A stretch of DNA of 64,000 nucleotides from Boswellia sacra (lineage: Eukaryota > Streptophyta > Magnoliopsida > Sapindales > Burseraceae): contig SNVD02011482.1 in assembly GCA_013180625.2 (NCBI GenBank), positions 372,001 to 436,000 on the forward strand, in the 5' to 3' direction. The position numbers and the translations under genes are program-made. The notes below the pieces were generated by a model. That model had not been told where the DNA came from. It ran no database searches and worked only from the letters and a program-made list of their open reading frames with translations. Below are positions 34,097-47,447 of this stretch, in pieces. The first letter of the stretch is position 1. Every line of letters begins with the position of its first letter.

Positions 34097-37000
34097 ATTT
34101 AATTTTCGGTTCGATTTTATTATTCGCTTGCGCTGAATCCACGTGCTTTCGGCTTGCCCCATTTAAAGATCGAATCCACATAAATCAAATCCTCCGCCTC
34201 CACCGCAAAACAATCCTACCTTTTAAAGTGCAAGACACATTAAGGATACGTTCTTTTTTGTTTCATGTGTTTTTACTTTTAAAATGATTTGAGAAATATG
34301 TGATTGATTTTGAATTATTTTAAATTTAAAAAAAAATTTGTAGTTCAGATTTAATATAAATTACATTGAAAAATGTACAACACAAAAAACAAGATTTAAA
34401 ATAAAAAAAAACATAGCCTAAACTCTTTCCATTTATTGAATTATATATTATACATGATTCATGCCTTATACAACTTTAACTACATTGCTTTCTCTTTTAA
34501 AAGTAATGAGGTTTCTTTTCCTCTTTTTTTTTCAAAAATTGTATTAATAAATTTTAGAATAAAAATATTTTGTTATAACATGACCGTATTGTATTATCAA
34601 AACGATTATCTAATACAAGTTTATCAGACAAATATACAAATGATATGTTTCAAAATATGAACATCTTTTATCAGTTTGGTTATATCTTATATATAATTTT
34701 CCTGAAAAAATTTTGAAACAATAAGATCCATCAAAACATCAGTGAAACCTTGAGGGAGTAAAAGACTTCAATAACAAGGAAAAAAAAAAAGTGGAAGAGA
34801 ACAGAGCTGAATTGATGACCGTGAAAAAAGAAAGGACATATTCAACTAGCTTGGGAAAATTTAACAGAAGGGCAAATGCTACAACATAAAACACTCATCA
34901 TCATGGAGGTATAAAAACGCAATTACATAATGCAATACGGTTCAAAATAAGAAAGAACCTTCATGATGTACCTGCATTGGTTGTCCATCGGCATTCAAGC
35001 TATAAGATTCAAATTACAGTCTTTTCCGTAGAGATTCATCTCAAAAATAAGTAGAAAAAAGGGTATGGCTACAATTTTTACTTGACGGAACCAACATCCA
35101 GCAACTTGGGCACTCATTACAAAGAATTCCCACAGTAAGAAATAGATAATAATTTCAGAAGGGTATGTTGATAAGTGGGTAGATGTTGTTATTGGTCTCC
35201 TAACAGCCCCCTCCGTGACTCTGCTTTGCTTGAAGAAACTTTCTCAAATAAGCCTATATAATAGCAAGGCTTGCAGAGCTTCCACTAATGTCCATCATCA
35301 ATAATTCTAATAAAAGTTGTCACTTGAAAAAGTAACAAAGTTTCCATTCAGTTCTAGAAGAGGGTATGAGGAAAAATTAGAGTTTTATCTACACTGCTTA
35401 AATTCTACAAATCAAAGCAATAAGCAGAAATCAACTTGAAGAATCAACTAGTCAACCTAGCATTAAGCCAATAGAACACCATGTAAACAAATAACCAAAA
35501 CATCAGTTGAACTTTTTGGAATTTAAAACATTTTTACGCAACAAACCTGGTAATGGAGCCCAACCACTCAAACGATGCCTCATTCTGGGAAATCAAGCTT
35601 AAGCTTTCACCGACTCCTATAACCAGATACGAAGGCACCCCTTTCTACGCCATATTCAGGAGACAAAAGCACCAAGAACCATTTTCTCTGGCATAGACTT
35701 AGGAGTTAAAAAGGATGTTGGAACCCGATAAAAATATTAAACAACTACAATAACCACAGCCTGGCTACAGTATTGCGTCAAATTCATCATTGAATTTTGT
35801 CCAAGAAACAGTTCCCACATCATACACATATTAGGACTTTGATGACTAGCATGGAAGTCGAAACCTACCAGAATTCTCTTAGCAATATCATCAACTGCAA
35901 AAGGTTTAACAAATGCATTTGTACAAGGAACAGTTGGACATTTTCTCTGATCACAAGGAAACGTCAGGTAAGGTCTGTAATCAGCTTGATGAAAATTACC
36001 CACCAGCTCATCATATCTTGTTGGACCTGAACCCACATCTATGTTCACAAGTGTATGAGTGATATAATAACCAACAAAACCTATGCCAGAGTCCATTACA
36101 GCAACATTGTTGAACAGGGCTATATTGTCTTTCATGTTTCCACCAAGCTTGTATTCTAAGTGCTACTCTTTCATATGGTACACCAAGATGGTTGTGTGGC
36201 TTTTCTTCTCCTTCCTCTTCTCATCACATGAGACATTGATTTGGTTCCAAACTCGTCAACTATGTAAACCAAGCAAGGGTATTGATACACCTCGCAACCT
36301 GCCAGAGAAGATGAAGATGATCCCACCTTCTGTGCATTGAAGAAAATCAAAGAGGAAGCTAAACTTTGCATGAAATAACAAGCACCAAGGAACAGTCTAT
36401 GGATTGTTTAATTGCAATGCTAGAGGATGTTGACAGCGATACAGAGACGTACCTGCGCAGCCAGCGAAGGATGGTTTCTTAACGGATCCACACGTTATAA
36501 CCTGGAACACTAACATGTGTAGCATAAGATCTGAAAGGAAATAAAAGTCATAAGAGTGCTAGAGGATCATATAAAAGGGAACAAAAGGTCAATATTATAA
36601 TAAATGTGATGTCACAGTGAAGAAAAAAACAACAATCCAAAGTTCACCAACAATTAATTTACCATGCCGCAAATTATTGCAAAGTCAAATCCTGATAATA
36701 ACAGCTTGAAGAATAAAAATTTAGAACTACAGATTTCATAAACCAAAAACATATCTACTTGGAAGAGAAATGAATCCAAAAAGCACATGTAAGTTTAATT
36801 ATAACAATTCAAAGACCAGGCAAAGATTTTCTTCCTTTCACTGTTTCTTCTATTTCACTGATAAATAACACATAAAACTACTCAAAGTCACAGTAACAGA
36901 AGGAACATTTTTCTCTCAATGCTATTATTGTTCTCTATTACACTGTTATTTTTGAGTTAACCACGTTCAGAAACTTAAGAGCTAAATTTAATTCAACGTG

Positions 37001-37288
37001 TACATTATACATTCCCAAAACTGAATCTGTTCAGGTAAGTCTGAAAATTTTTAGCAGTCTTGAAGCAGGAACTTTGAATTCAAATTCTGTAAGAACAACA
37101 ATTGCACTGTCAAGCAATGAACGCAAATATTCAGTTCCAACATCACTGAAATGTTGATTCCTTTCACTTTGAGAGGAAAGATTTTCCAACTCCACTATTT
37201 TCATTGCAATTGAGTGTTTGATATCTTAATGGATGATCGTCATATGCTGCAATGCCCCACACTCCATAAAATATGGCACCTTTCCATG
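34097..37288. other. Intergenic DNA and 3' flank of SERGT1
   Basis: Mostly AT-rich without clear genes. Two ATG-initiated minus-strand frames (36,171-36,371 and 35,737-36,135) are noted separately. The 3' UTR of SERGT1 must lie just left of 37,289, but its end is not visible. Confidence 0.45.
35737..36135 (-). CDS. Uncertain 132-residue open frame
   Basis: ATG-initiated frame with fairly protein-like composition (for example DSGIGFVGYYITHTLVNIDV and CDQRKCPTVPC, several Cys, no low complexity). I cannot match it to a family. It lies 1.1 kb beyond the 3' end of SERGT1 on the same strand. It could be a degraded exon, a pseudogene fragment, or chance. Confidence 0.2.
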   Translation of the reverse strand: MKDNIALFNNVAVMDSGIGFVGYYITHTLVNIDVGSGPTRYDELVGNFHQADYRPYLTFPCDQRKCPTVPCTNAFVKPFAVDDIAKRILVGFDFHASHQSPNMCMMWELFLGQNSMMNLTQYCSQAVVIVVV

Positions 37289-40200
37289 TTATAAAGATAT
37301 GTCACCGCGGATATGCCTATCACGTCCATTCATATCCAATAATCCAGAATAATTTCTTCTCCTGCTTCTACTTTTACCTCGTGTTCCCTTTCCTTTACGA
37401 CCTGAAAATATCACCAACATGACTGCCAAGAAACCCAAGCCACATAATGCCCACAAAGTAACAATCCAGAACCTCAAAGAACTAAATAGCCCATCTTTTA
37501 CTGCAGGCACAGATGATTCCTGTGAGTGATTACTTGGCATAGGGTTGCTTCTCACTGGATCAATTACATTAACCCTGCCAAATTTCCTGTGACTCGCAAC
37601 TTCATTAGTCATATCTGTATTTGATTTGGTTAAGGAACTGGGATCTGGGCAGTTCCTCCTTATATGATGCAACCGCAGCGCTTCATTCAGTTTCTTTCCA
37701 CATTCTATGCTAAGTAGGTCTCTTTGCAGGATGTCATCATCAGTCTGATCAAGGGTTGAAGGTTCGGGTGGGTCTGGAAATTGAGCCCAACATGTGTTGA
37801 CCACATCAACATCTCTCCAATTTGCCTTATCAAAGCTCCAGTTCCCAACTTTAAATTCCAATCCATAGTGAAAAACTCTATACTTGACACCAGGTTCCGG
37901 AATATATCCCGGGTATATCAATATCTCGCTGCTTATGTGATGCCGTAATTTCAACTGCATAAGAAAAAAAAAGGACCAAGGGAACCCCTTATTGAAAGTA
38001 ATACTGGAAAACATTACCACAAATAAAAGCAGGAAAATCAACTACATTTGAAGAAGATCATATTCTGAAAATTTATTTTACTTAGGCGATAAATTACATA
38101 TTCTGAAAATTTATTTTACTTAGGCGATAAATTAAGTGTTGGATACTGAAGGTGCAACTCAGTCATTTTACCACAATAAATTCAATAGAACACTATTATC
38201 TACAAAATTCCTTAAAAACATAAGAATGGTATCTAGTCCAAATGAAATAATATACCTCTGCAGCTCCAAATGAGTAACCATACATCTCACTAATCCACCC
38301 AGATTCATATATATCTCCTGTGATATTTTTGGCATAATGAGCTTTGTCTGCACGGACCTCCTCAGTTTTATGCAGCCACAGCATAGCAAATTTTCTGAGA
38401 TCATCTATATGCATAATGATCACACCCCCAACCTTGTCACAAGCATCAGGATGGCTTGTGTGGAGTTTTGCAAGCTCATTGTCACAACCAATAAGGTAGC
38501 TAACATGCATAAATTTAAAAGATAAAGAAGAATCAATACTGATTTAGTACACAATTTACAATTGCATAAACCCATATGAGAGGGGGCGGGGGGGAGGGAT
38601 TAAAAGGCAGCCACACCCAGAATGATAGATGCTATACTCTTAAAGAAGAATGGGATTAAATATATCTTTTTCTCTTACTCATAGGGTGTTGAAACTGGCC
38701 GTCCACGTGCTGCTTTGAACTCCCATGGTGTTATTGGGCCTCTCATAATCATGTCAGCATCGAGAATAACTATGTACTCTGCATCAATATTTGCATGATT
38801 TAGCCAGTGAAGGACCGCAGCAGGCTTATTAATTGCAGGATACCTGATAAAAACCAAAAAATTACACTCAATTTTTAGTATCATGGATCATGAAGTTCGC
38901 TTCTCTCAAATTTTTCTCTCACTGCTTCATTTAGATGTTGGAAGGAGAAGATATCAGTCAATTAAACTACTACAAATTTTCAGAACATGAACTTTAGACC
39001 GTAATTACAATGTAATTTAAAAATCCACCACTTTAGAGATAATTAAGCTACGGAGATCTAAGAGGATTGCTCTGCGTAAAGTATTAACCTTGAATGTTTG
39101 CATGACATCTACTTTCAACACTCAAAACTCATGCAATTGCACTTGGCAGACCAAAATTTGTACTGACAACGTAAAGTCTAGGCAATGCCTCCTCCAAAGA
39201 TAAAACTAATTTAGGTTCAAAACAGAAATATAAAAGAATGATAATCATACATTGGCATGACATGGGATTTAACTTTCTACAGTTTATGTAAAATGGGTCC
39301 TCATAAAACATATGAAACTCCAAATCTTTCAATTGAAGCACTATAAATCAGATTTCAAAGAGATGAATGAGATATATTTCTGCAAATATCAATAATAATC
39401 AGAGAAAAAGCTAAGAAGCAATTAAGTTATGCCAGACACAAAGAAGTTCATCATTCCATTTTCAAGTGTATAAAGTTTCCAACAAAAGAGAAATCAAAGA
39501 AAGAAATTATATGACAATTTCTGGTCCCTAAATAAAGCCAAATGGCAAATCAACCACAAATCATTAAGATATAAAGGTCGGTTGAGCAAGGTAATTTTGA
39601 CAGTCTAACTTTCATTTCTTAGTTCCTACGTCAAAGTTCACTAAATGTAAATACTATAAGCAATCCTATTTGACCAAAAATAGTCGTGTGAACGAAAACT
39701 AAACATTGGACAAACAATGATGCCAAGCTGATAGCAAGATTTCAAGCTAAGATGAACCTAGAAGGACCAACACCCAATATACTAGAAGTAAAAAGAAAAT
39801 AATAATCAAACAGAATTACCAATCGCCTGTAAGTGGATGTCGACTCATGGAAGGCACATAATGGGTTGGAGCCAGATCATGACCTTTATACTGCTTCAAG
39901 TCTTCATCTGAACAGCTGAGTAGTCGAGTGATGTTTCCAGGCTGGCCACTTTGGTGGAAACTGTGAACTAGACCTACAGTCTGCCAATCAAAGTAAGGAG
40001 TACATTCTGTGGAAAATACTGTGTGAATTTTTGGATGTGGTCTCCCAGGTTCATCAAATTGTTCAGCTTCCTTAAGTTGTCTACTTTCAGGAGTCAAGAG
40101 TTTAGGTCGAGTTAGTTCAGCAAAAGTTTTGCTCTTTAAAAAGCTCAAGTATTTTGACCACTTTGGCTTAGGGCACCCATTTGCTGCATGTTGCAGCAGA

Positions 40201-42655
40201 AGACCCTCATTCAAGGTGTTGATACATTCTAGATTTATAAACAGGGATCTTCTTTTATTTGGATCAGACTCCATCATTTTTACCTGCACAAAGAAAATTC
40301 TTAAGTTTCTATTACAGAGTATGACTATCAGAAAACCTTAAAGTTTCCATTACAAACTGATTATCTTGAATGAAATTTGTAGTGTATGGTAACTTCAATA
40401 ATCAAGAAAAAAGATCATAATATTTTGGGCTCAGTTTTGTTCATACTACGTGTATACCTCTCTAGGATAAGGAGGTTCAGGAAAGAGCCGGCCACAATCA
40501 TAGACAATATTATCTTCATGGTGCTCCAATTTACTGAAAGACCAATTTCCCACTCTAAATGGCAAACCATAATGAAGAAGAATGGGCTCGACACCCTCTC
40601 GTGGGATATAGCCTGGATAAATCATCAAGTTATCATTGATCTTGTGCCGAAGTCCAACCTGGAAAAAGAAAGAAAAGAATTAAATAAATCAAGAAACTAA
40701 CTGGAAAAACTAAAGGTGGAGTAAACAAACAGGCCACTTACCTCAGCTGCACCAAATGAGTAACCATACATCTCACTAATCCACCCTTGACCATAGATAT
40801 CGCCTGTTATATTGGTTGCCCAGTGAGCTCTGTCTTCACGCACTTCTTCCGTCTTTGAAAGCCACATGGGTGCCAGTGCCCGAAGATCATCTATGTGCAT
40901 GGCCAAAAGACCACCAACTTTGTCACAGAGTTTTGGGTGCTTTGTATGCAATTTAGCCAGAACATTATCACATCCAACCAAGTACCTGAGAGAGCAATTT
41001 GTTGTATTAATTCATACTGATAGCCTCAATCCCTACACGGGACGAGAAGGAACAAAAATTGAAAGTTTTATGCAAGTTATATTTATTGCTGACAATAGAC
41101 AAGGCACAAAAATAGCAAGTCCATTAGCTTCAAGCAAGTGTCTGAAACAAGAGGTTCCAGTACATGCAAAAGTGAGAAGAATAACCTTGCCAGTTCTGAA
41201 TTCTCATAAGGCCATGTCTGAAACAGTAATTCACCAAGGATACAGGCATTTACCTCTTATACAAAGTTTTTGCTAAAATACCAAGTAAAAGCATTACTAC
41301 GAAAAAAATTTAAAGAGGCATCCAAGAAAATCCTATATGGTCATCCCTTATTGTAGCTGATATGTCGCTCAACTAGAATAAAACATCTTATCAAGTATAG
41401 ATTGTTCAATTGATTTATCAAGTTGGCAATACCCAGTGGCAAGACCAAATAAATTGAATTTCAAACGAATGTTAATACCCATAAAATGCTGCAACTGGTC
41501 TGCCTTTCTCTGCGCCAAGTTCCCAAGGTATAATAGGACCCCGTATTATCATGTCTGCATCAAGAATCACTACCCAATCAACATTCTGTGCATCTTTACT
41601 ATGTTTGAGCCAGTGGACAATTCCAGCAGGTTTGTTGATTGCAGGATACCTGCAGAAACAGATAAAAAGCTTTACTTTATTTCTTTCCTATTGGGAAAGG
41701 AAACACCTTGAATTAATCTTAAACCCTTCATTTGGATATTCAAAGTACAGAAGAAGTTTTTTTTTTTAATTTTAAAAATAAATACTGTGGGAAAAAAGAG
41801 AGAAAAAGTTGCTGAGTTACATAGGAAATTGTGTTTATGTCATTTCCTGAGCAAAGGTAATATTTTCTTGCTTCCTTACAAAAATTTTCAAGATCCAAAT
41901 GGAGAATATCACTTAAAGATGGTTTCAAATAACAAATCTTCCACAACAGAAGCAAATTCACATCATGACAAAAAGAATATAAAAAAGGTGCAGGCATAAG
42001 ATAATTATATACTTAATGGCAGTATAACGGTATATCGAGGAGAGAGAGAAACAAAAAAAAAATAAAAATAGATTACGAAATAAGAGAATAAAACTCCGAA
42101 AGAAGCTTACATTCTAATTGCCTTGTTTGATTAGTTAGGTTGCAGAATGACAGTGGTCTGCATTACAGGAATGGGGACAACTGACCTAAAATCAAACTGG
42201 ACCAAAGAGAAGTAGCAACCAGAAGATGAAAGTCAAGCTATGGACCTCACTTAATGAACTCTTACTTGAGAGTCTAATATGCAATCTAATGCAGACTGGT
42301 TCAAATGAACTACATAGTTCTTTAGCTCGCCATCATGGCATCATTTATGTCAACAAGTCAAGAATTTTCAACTATAAATAATCATTTTATTACACACAGG
42401 TATCCCTCATATTTATGTTTCAAACCCAATCAAAGACACCCACCATATCATTTACTGTCAGGTGGCTCAAAAATACATACAGTGGCCTTCTTTGTGAAGA
42501 TGATGTTCTGCTTATCAAGCAACGCTATCAGAATATCTAAGTATTGCTTCCAGTGTTTAACTTAGGATGCAACATTTATCTTTCAGCTGGACAAATGTTC
42601 AACAATCAATTTATGATAGTCCGTTCGTTTCTTCTCCACAAAAAAAATAAAAATA

Positions 42656-42687
<32 letters not shown>

Positions 42688-43383
42688 TCGGAAGGATGGA
42701 TCATTTCACATAGGATACATTTTAAAATGAGCAGCACCTACTTGGATTAACTATAGACAACTGTGTCCAGCTGGAACATAGACACAGAGACAGAAACTTT
42801 AAAAGAGAGATTGAAAAGAGCGCCAAGAGGAATACCAGAAAGTTGGCGCATTAAAGGACTTATGATCTCCTTTACCCAAGAAAATACATATAATCAACAC
42901 CAAATTGAAAGCAAAGAATCACTAAAAAACATCAAAAGAAATTTCAAAGATACAACAATTCAGAGACATAATGTCAATTTGGATCAAACAAAATGATTGT
43001 CTAATAAAAAATTAAAAGAAATTGATAGTCAAGCTTTAACTTTGATTGATAAAAAACAAACCAAAAAGAGAACAGAGGAATTACCAGTCACCAGTTTTCG
43101 GGTGTCTACTCATAGAAGGCACTTCAAGAGTAGGAGCCAAATGCATCCCTCGATAATTCTTCTTCTCCTCGTCCGTACAACTGAGAAGTCTGGTAATGGG
43201 GCCCGGTTGTCCAGACTTCCTGAAGCTATGCATCAGCCCCACCGTCTGCCAATCAAAGTAGTTCTGGCATTCCACCGAGAACAGAGTATGGATCCTGTAA
43301 GGAGCCTGCTGTTCGCCCGACCCGATCACAAACCCGAAACCCAGTAACACCACCGCCAGAGCCAAAGCTAAGATTTTTTCCAT
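37289..43383 (-). CDS. SERGT1: Peptidyl-serine O-alpha-galactosyltransferase, SERGT1 type
   Basis: Golgi/ER enzyme that adds galactose to serine residues of extensin-like and arabinogalactan-type cell-wall proteins. Eight exons in minus-strand order: 43085-43383, 41479-41649, 40742-40985, 40458-40658, 39820-40283, 38679-38843, 38256-38499, 37289-37954; 817 residues, with all phases consistent. It has a signal peptide (about 1-22), two homologous catalytic halves (about 28-300 and 380-660) and a C-terminal transmembrane helix (about 757-779) followed by a short basic tail. Each half contains HT(L/V)FS.EC..YFDWQTVGL, MSRHP.TGDW, YPAINKPA, a DxD motif ILDADMI (Asp 130/132 and 488/490) and ISEMYGYSFGAAE. 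The halves belong to one reading frame, so this is a single gene. Length is close to the Arabidopsis enzyme encoded by At3g01720 (about 800 residues, from memory). Confidence 0.94.
38060..38134. repeat. Short tandem duplication in SERGT1 intron 7
   Basis: A ~38-bp unit containing TTCTGAAAATTTATTTTACT and then TAGGCGATAAATTA is present twice, head to tail. Confidence 0.85.
42640..42684. repeat. (AAAAAT)n microsatellite
   Basis: About seven units of AAAAAT in intron 1 of SERGT1. Confidence 0.9.
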
Positions 43384-45744
43384 TGTACCTCAAAATTCAG
43401 GGGCTGATCTCAAATGGGCATCGTCTCAAAGATCTGAATTTCATTCTTTTGCCGCGAATATAGACAAAAAATTTAAGAAGTCAAACGTTGAATTTTTATT
43501 TAAAAGAGATTTAAGTATGGCAAGTGATGCTTGTGAAGTGGCAGTGGGAAGGAGTTGCAGGAGCAAAAAGTATTTAATAATAAAGATTAATGAAATTACT
43601 GTGTGATTAGTTTGGTTTTTTTTTGTTTGTTTACAATTAAATAAATGAATAAATAATCAACGCTAACATGGAAATGAAAGCAGAGTTGTTGGACAGGACA
43701 GCTGGTTCAAAAACAACGACGCCAGGAACTTGTATGAGAGGAACTTCAGGTGCTGACGCGGTCTGTTCTGGTGGCATCCAAAACTTTGATACCCCCATAC
43801 AACCAGTTGAGTTCAACGACATTGTTTTTATGTCGTTTCATGAGGTTTTCATTTTAGCTTTCGAGCCTCATTTGTTATAATTACTTTGACAATTGCGCAT
43901 TTAGCCCACTTTCAACTTGACAAAAGTTCATGAAGTTTGGAAATATCATGAAACCCAAGTTTCATTTTTTTTTTTTAAAAAATTCTTTTCCTTTCTTTTT
44001 TAAGAATAAATAAAGCTCCAGTGCTTTAATAAACATATCGAAGTCAATTCTCGTAGCACATGATGTCTCTTGAAGTTAACTTAGGAAGGATATCTTTATG
44101 ACTTTGGATATCAAAATAATTTAATGTAGTTTAGTTACTTCAACATTATTCAGCTATTATAAGTAAAATGATGGTTTTATAGGACTAAAAGTAGTTAGAA
44201 GTTTATAAAAAAAAAAAATAGTAAGTTGAACAAAAAAATAATTATCACCGATTTTTTAGTACACAATAATATTAAACCAATAAAATTGTGAAAAGTAATA
44301 GTTAATTATTTTCTAGCAACCATGGATAAAATGTTTGTTAGACTCGCTTAAAATTAATTATTTCAACAAAAGATACCAATGAAATTATTGTGGATTGAAA
44401 ATGGGATATAAGAGTCCAACTAACCTCGTGGACTTTGAGTAAGCTTCTTCACCCTGCAATTCTTCCTTGACAACTTCATGCAATTCATCTTCTAAGTTCC
44501 AAGTTGTTTTTTCAGTTTATTTTTTTAATTTTTTACAACAGAAACAACGTTTAGGGAGCAAGGCCAATATTTAATCGGCATTTTTTCTTCTATGCTTAAA
44601 TAATATTAAAGTTGATAAGGCTCAAGAGGAAGATATACATCCTGAATTACAATACTTGTCACTTGTTTTCTTTGTTTTCTATTAAGCATCACCATTTTTA
44701 GGTTTTACAAGATTATGATAGTACAATCTTTTATCGATTGACAATAACAATGTTCACTTGATTACTTAGATGTGAATTAAGGTATCCTTGGCATGAGGCC
44801 ATTCTCGTATTCTTTCTCGTACACTTTCTTGAATTAAGGCTTCTTGGATTGTGATTTACAATGATAAATCACTGACTCCTTGACCATTCTTTTCAATCTT
44901 ATTGCTTCTTAACCCCATATAGTGGATCTTGGAACTTCATCTTCTTTAAAGATTTCTCCATCTCCAAAATTGGTACCGGTAGTAACCATAATAAATATGT
45001 TAACCACGTATATATTTTAAAAGAGTAATACTATATATTTCAAAATATATCTTATATCATATATTTTTAATAATGTGATATTTGTTTAAAGTTATCATGC
45101 CATATATTATATTATATCATCGTACTATCATTTGGTAATTAGGTAAATGACATAGAAAACCCTTATATTTTAGTGAAATTATCGCTCTAACATCTTTTAT
45201 AAATTTTATCATCAATTATTCCTATCATTTCATAAAAAAATTATGGAGTATCTTTTAGTTAGTTCGTCTGTTAAATAATCATACATAAGATGAAGTTTAA
45301 GAGATAAAATAATCAATTTACTAATAAAAGGATATTCCATGGTTGTTTTTTTGAAAAGTTAGGAGTAGTGGGTGAGTTAATTTCATTTTCGTGCATGTTT
45401 CTTTAAATTTAATGTTGAGATTATTTTAGTAATTACAAACGAAATGGATAGAATTATGACTTCATGTAACTGATAAACTACCAGAGAGGTACTCTATATA
45501 TATATATATATTTTTTTAATGGGTAGCCGAGGATCAATTTTATAAAAGATGTTAAAACGCGTAATTTTCTCAAAATATAGGGCAGGTTCCTGTCATTTCC
45601 CTTTCGGTAACTATCTACTGATTTTTGGTTGGAATACAAATTTGGAATCAGCAAGACAAATTATTGCCTCAGCCTCAGACTTGGGTCCAAGTGTCCTGAT
45701 TCAAGGACGAGGATGATTGATAAAATATAAAGGGTTTTGGTTTT
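43384..45744. other. SERGT1 promoter side and intergenic DNA
   Basis: AT-rich. A + frame at 43,668-43,880 starts with ATG but resembles no known protein and is not called. A (TA)n run lies near 45,497-45,511. No repeat boundary was recognised before the foldback element. Confidence 0.45.
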
Positions 45745-45754
45745 ATAAAATATA

Positions 45755-47170
45755 GGAAAAATTAAAAAAATAGACATAATTAAAGACTTTCATTAAAATT
45801 TAGACATATTTTAAAAAATTTTTATGTCATAGACATTTTTTTGATAAAAAGACTCAATTAACCTTATGTATTCAATTTTTTCTCAAAGCCTTATTTCCCT
45901 CTCTTCAGACGAAAAAGGAAAAATACTGAAACCCCTGGACACCGCTCGAACCATGTATTCGACACGAGCATCGATTGAGGATAGACACAAGAAATCACTT
46001 CGGATTTGTGAACTTATTTTGTTTCCTTAAATACCGAAATACTAGATTTTCTGTTTCGTTAGATTTGATTTAGTTTTTAGGGAATCTTAATTAGGAATTT
46101 GAGTTTCCGTCGGATTTCTGAACTTATTCTATGTTTTTAGGAATAAATCTAGTGTTATTATGTGATTTTTGTGGTTTGATGTGTATGAAAATGGTGAAAA
46201 CCGACTGGTTTCGTCGCGAGGTAGACGATGGCGAGTGTCAGATGTATAACTCGACACTCGATACTTCATGTCGAGTCATGTCGAATTCACAACCGACACT
46301 CGATATTAGTCTATTTTCGATGACATCGGATGACACTCGATATCATCCGACACTCGATACTACCTTTCATCCGACATGTCGAGTGTTGGATACGTGAAAA
46401 CCGACATATCGAGTGTCATGTCGAGTGTTGGTTATTCGAGTGTCGGAACATCATCCGACACTCGATGCTACTTTTCATCCGACATGTCGAGTGTCAGATA
46501 CATGATTCGAGAACTCGACATGTCAGTTTCTACGTATCCGACACTCGACAAAATAAATGAAAGGCAGTGTTGAGTGTCGAATGAAATCATCTGACACTCG
46601 ATGTCTTCTAAAATAGACTGATATCGAGTGTCAGTTGTAAATCCGACATGACTTGACATGAAGTGTCGAGTGTCGAGTTATATATCTGACACTCACCATC
46701 GTCTATCTCGCGACAAAACCAGTCGATTTTCACAGTTTTCATACACATCAAACCACAAAAATCATACAATAACACTAGATTTATCTTTAAAAACACATAA
46801 TAAATTCACAAATCCTACGGAAACTCAAATCACTAATTAAGATTCCCTAAAAACTAAATCAAGTCTAACAAAACAAAAAATCTAATGTTTCAGTTTCTAA
46901 CGAAACAGAATAAGTTCACAAATCTGAAGCGGTTTTTTGCTTCTATCCTCAGTCGATACTCGTGTCAGATACATGGTTCGAGCAGTGTCCATGGGTTTCG
47001 GTATTTTTTGTCTAAAAAGGAAAAAAAAGGCTTTAGAAAAAAATTGAATACATAATAGTAATTAAGTTTTTTTATCAAAAAAGTATCTATGATATAAAAT
47101 TTTTTTAAGATATGTCTAAATTTTAACTAAGTTACCTAATTGTATCTATTTTTTTTAATTTTTAAAAAAA
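45755..47170. mobile_element. 1.4-kb foldback element with TCGAGTGTC-rich core
   Basis: Two arms of about 650 bp are inverted copies of one another. At the outer ends, TTAAAATTTAGACATAT-like and TTTTTTTGATAAAAA-like stretches pair. Further in, both arms encode the same nonsense peptide when read inward (CDFCGLMCMK on +, YDFCGLMCMK on -), which shows the inversion clearly. The central ~450 bp (46,240-46,680) is dense in GACACTCGA and its complement TCGAGTGTC. No transposase was found. Ends are approximate; AAAATATAA next to both ends could be a target duplication, but this is uncertain. Confidence 0.75.
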
Positions 47171-47447
47171 ATATAAGGGGTTTCAATGGATTTTTTTCCG
47201 AAATTTAGCTTGTCTCGCCCGCTGCTTTTAACATTGGCAAGATGAACGCTATGTGATGTGGGCAAAAAGTCTTAGTTGTACCGGCAGAAATCTAGCTGTC
47301 TCTAAAGCGGCTAATTGCCATTCGTTGAGGTTGGCGTGACCGCGTGGCGGCAAGTGTCCAGAAACCCCACCCATTTCACTCCCATTCAAAGATTCTGGCG
47401 AACATAGAAATTCTTGCTTAGACAGACATGAAAATAACAAAGTGAAG
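47171..47447 (+). promoter_or_regulatory. Short promoter region of the C2H2-like membrane protein gene
   Basis: Only about 280 bp lie between the foldback element and the start codon, so promoter and leader are here or partly within the element. No TATA box was identified. Confidence 0.35.

Noticed and set aside
37289..43383. Two separate tandem galactosyltransferase genes
   Set aside because: All eight exons join in one frame; exon 5 contains the end of half 1 and start of half 2 without a stop or new start, as in the known two-domain enzyme.
46131..46796. Two similar open frames on opposite strands (CGLMCMK peptides)
   Set aside because: They are the same sequence in the two arms of a foldback element; no domain and no sign of selection.
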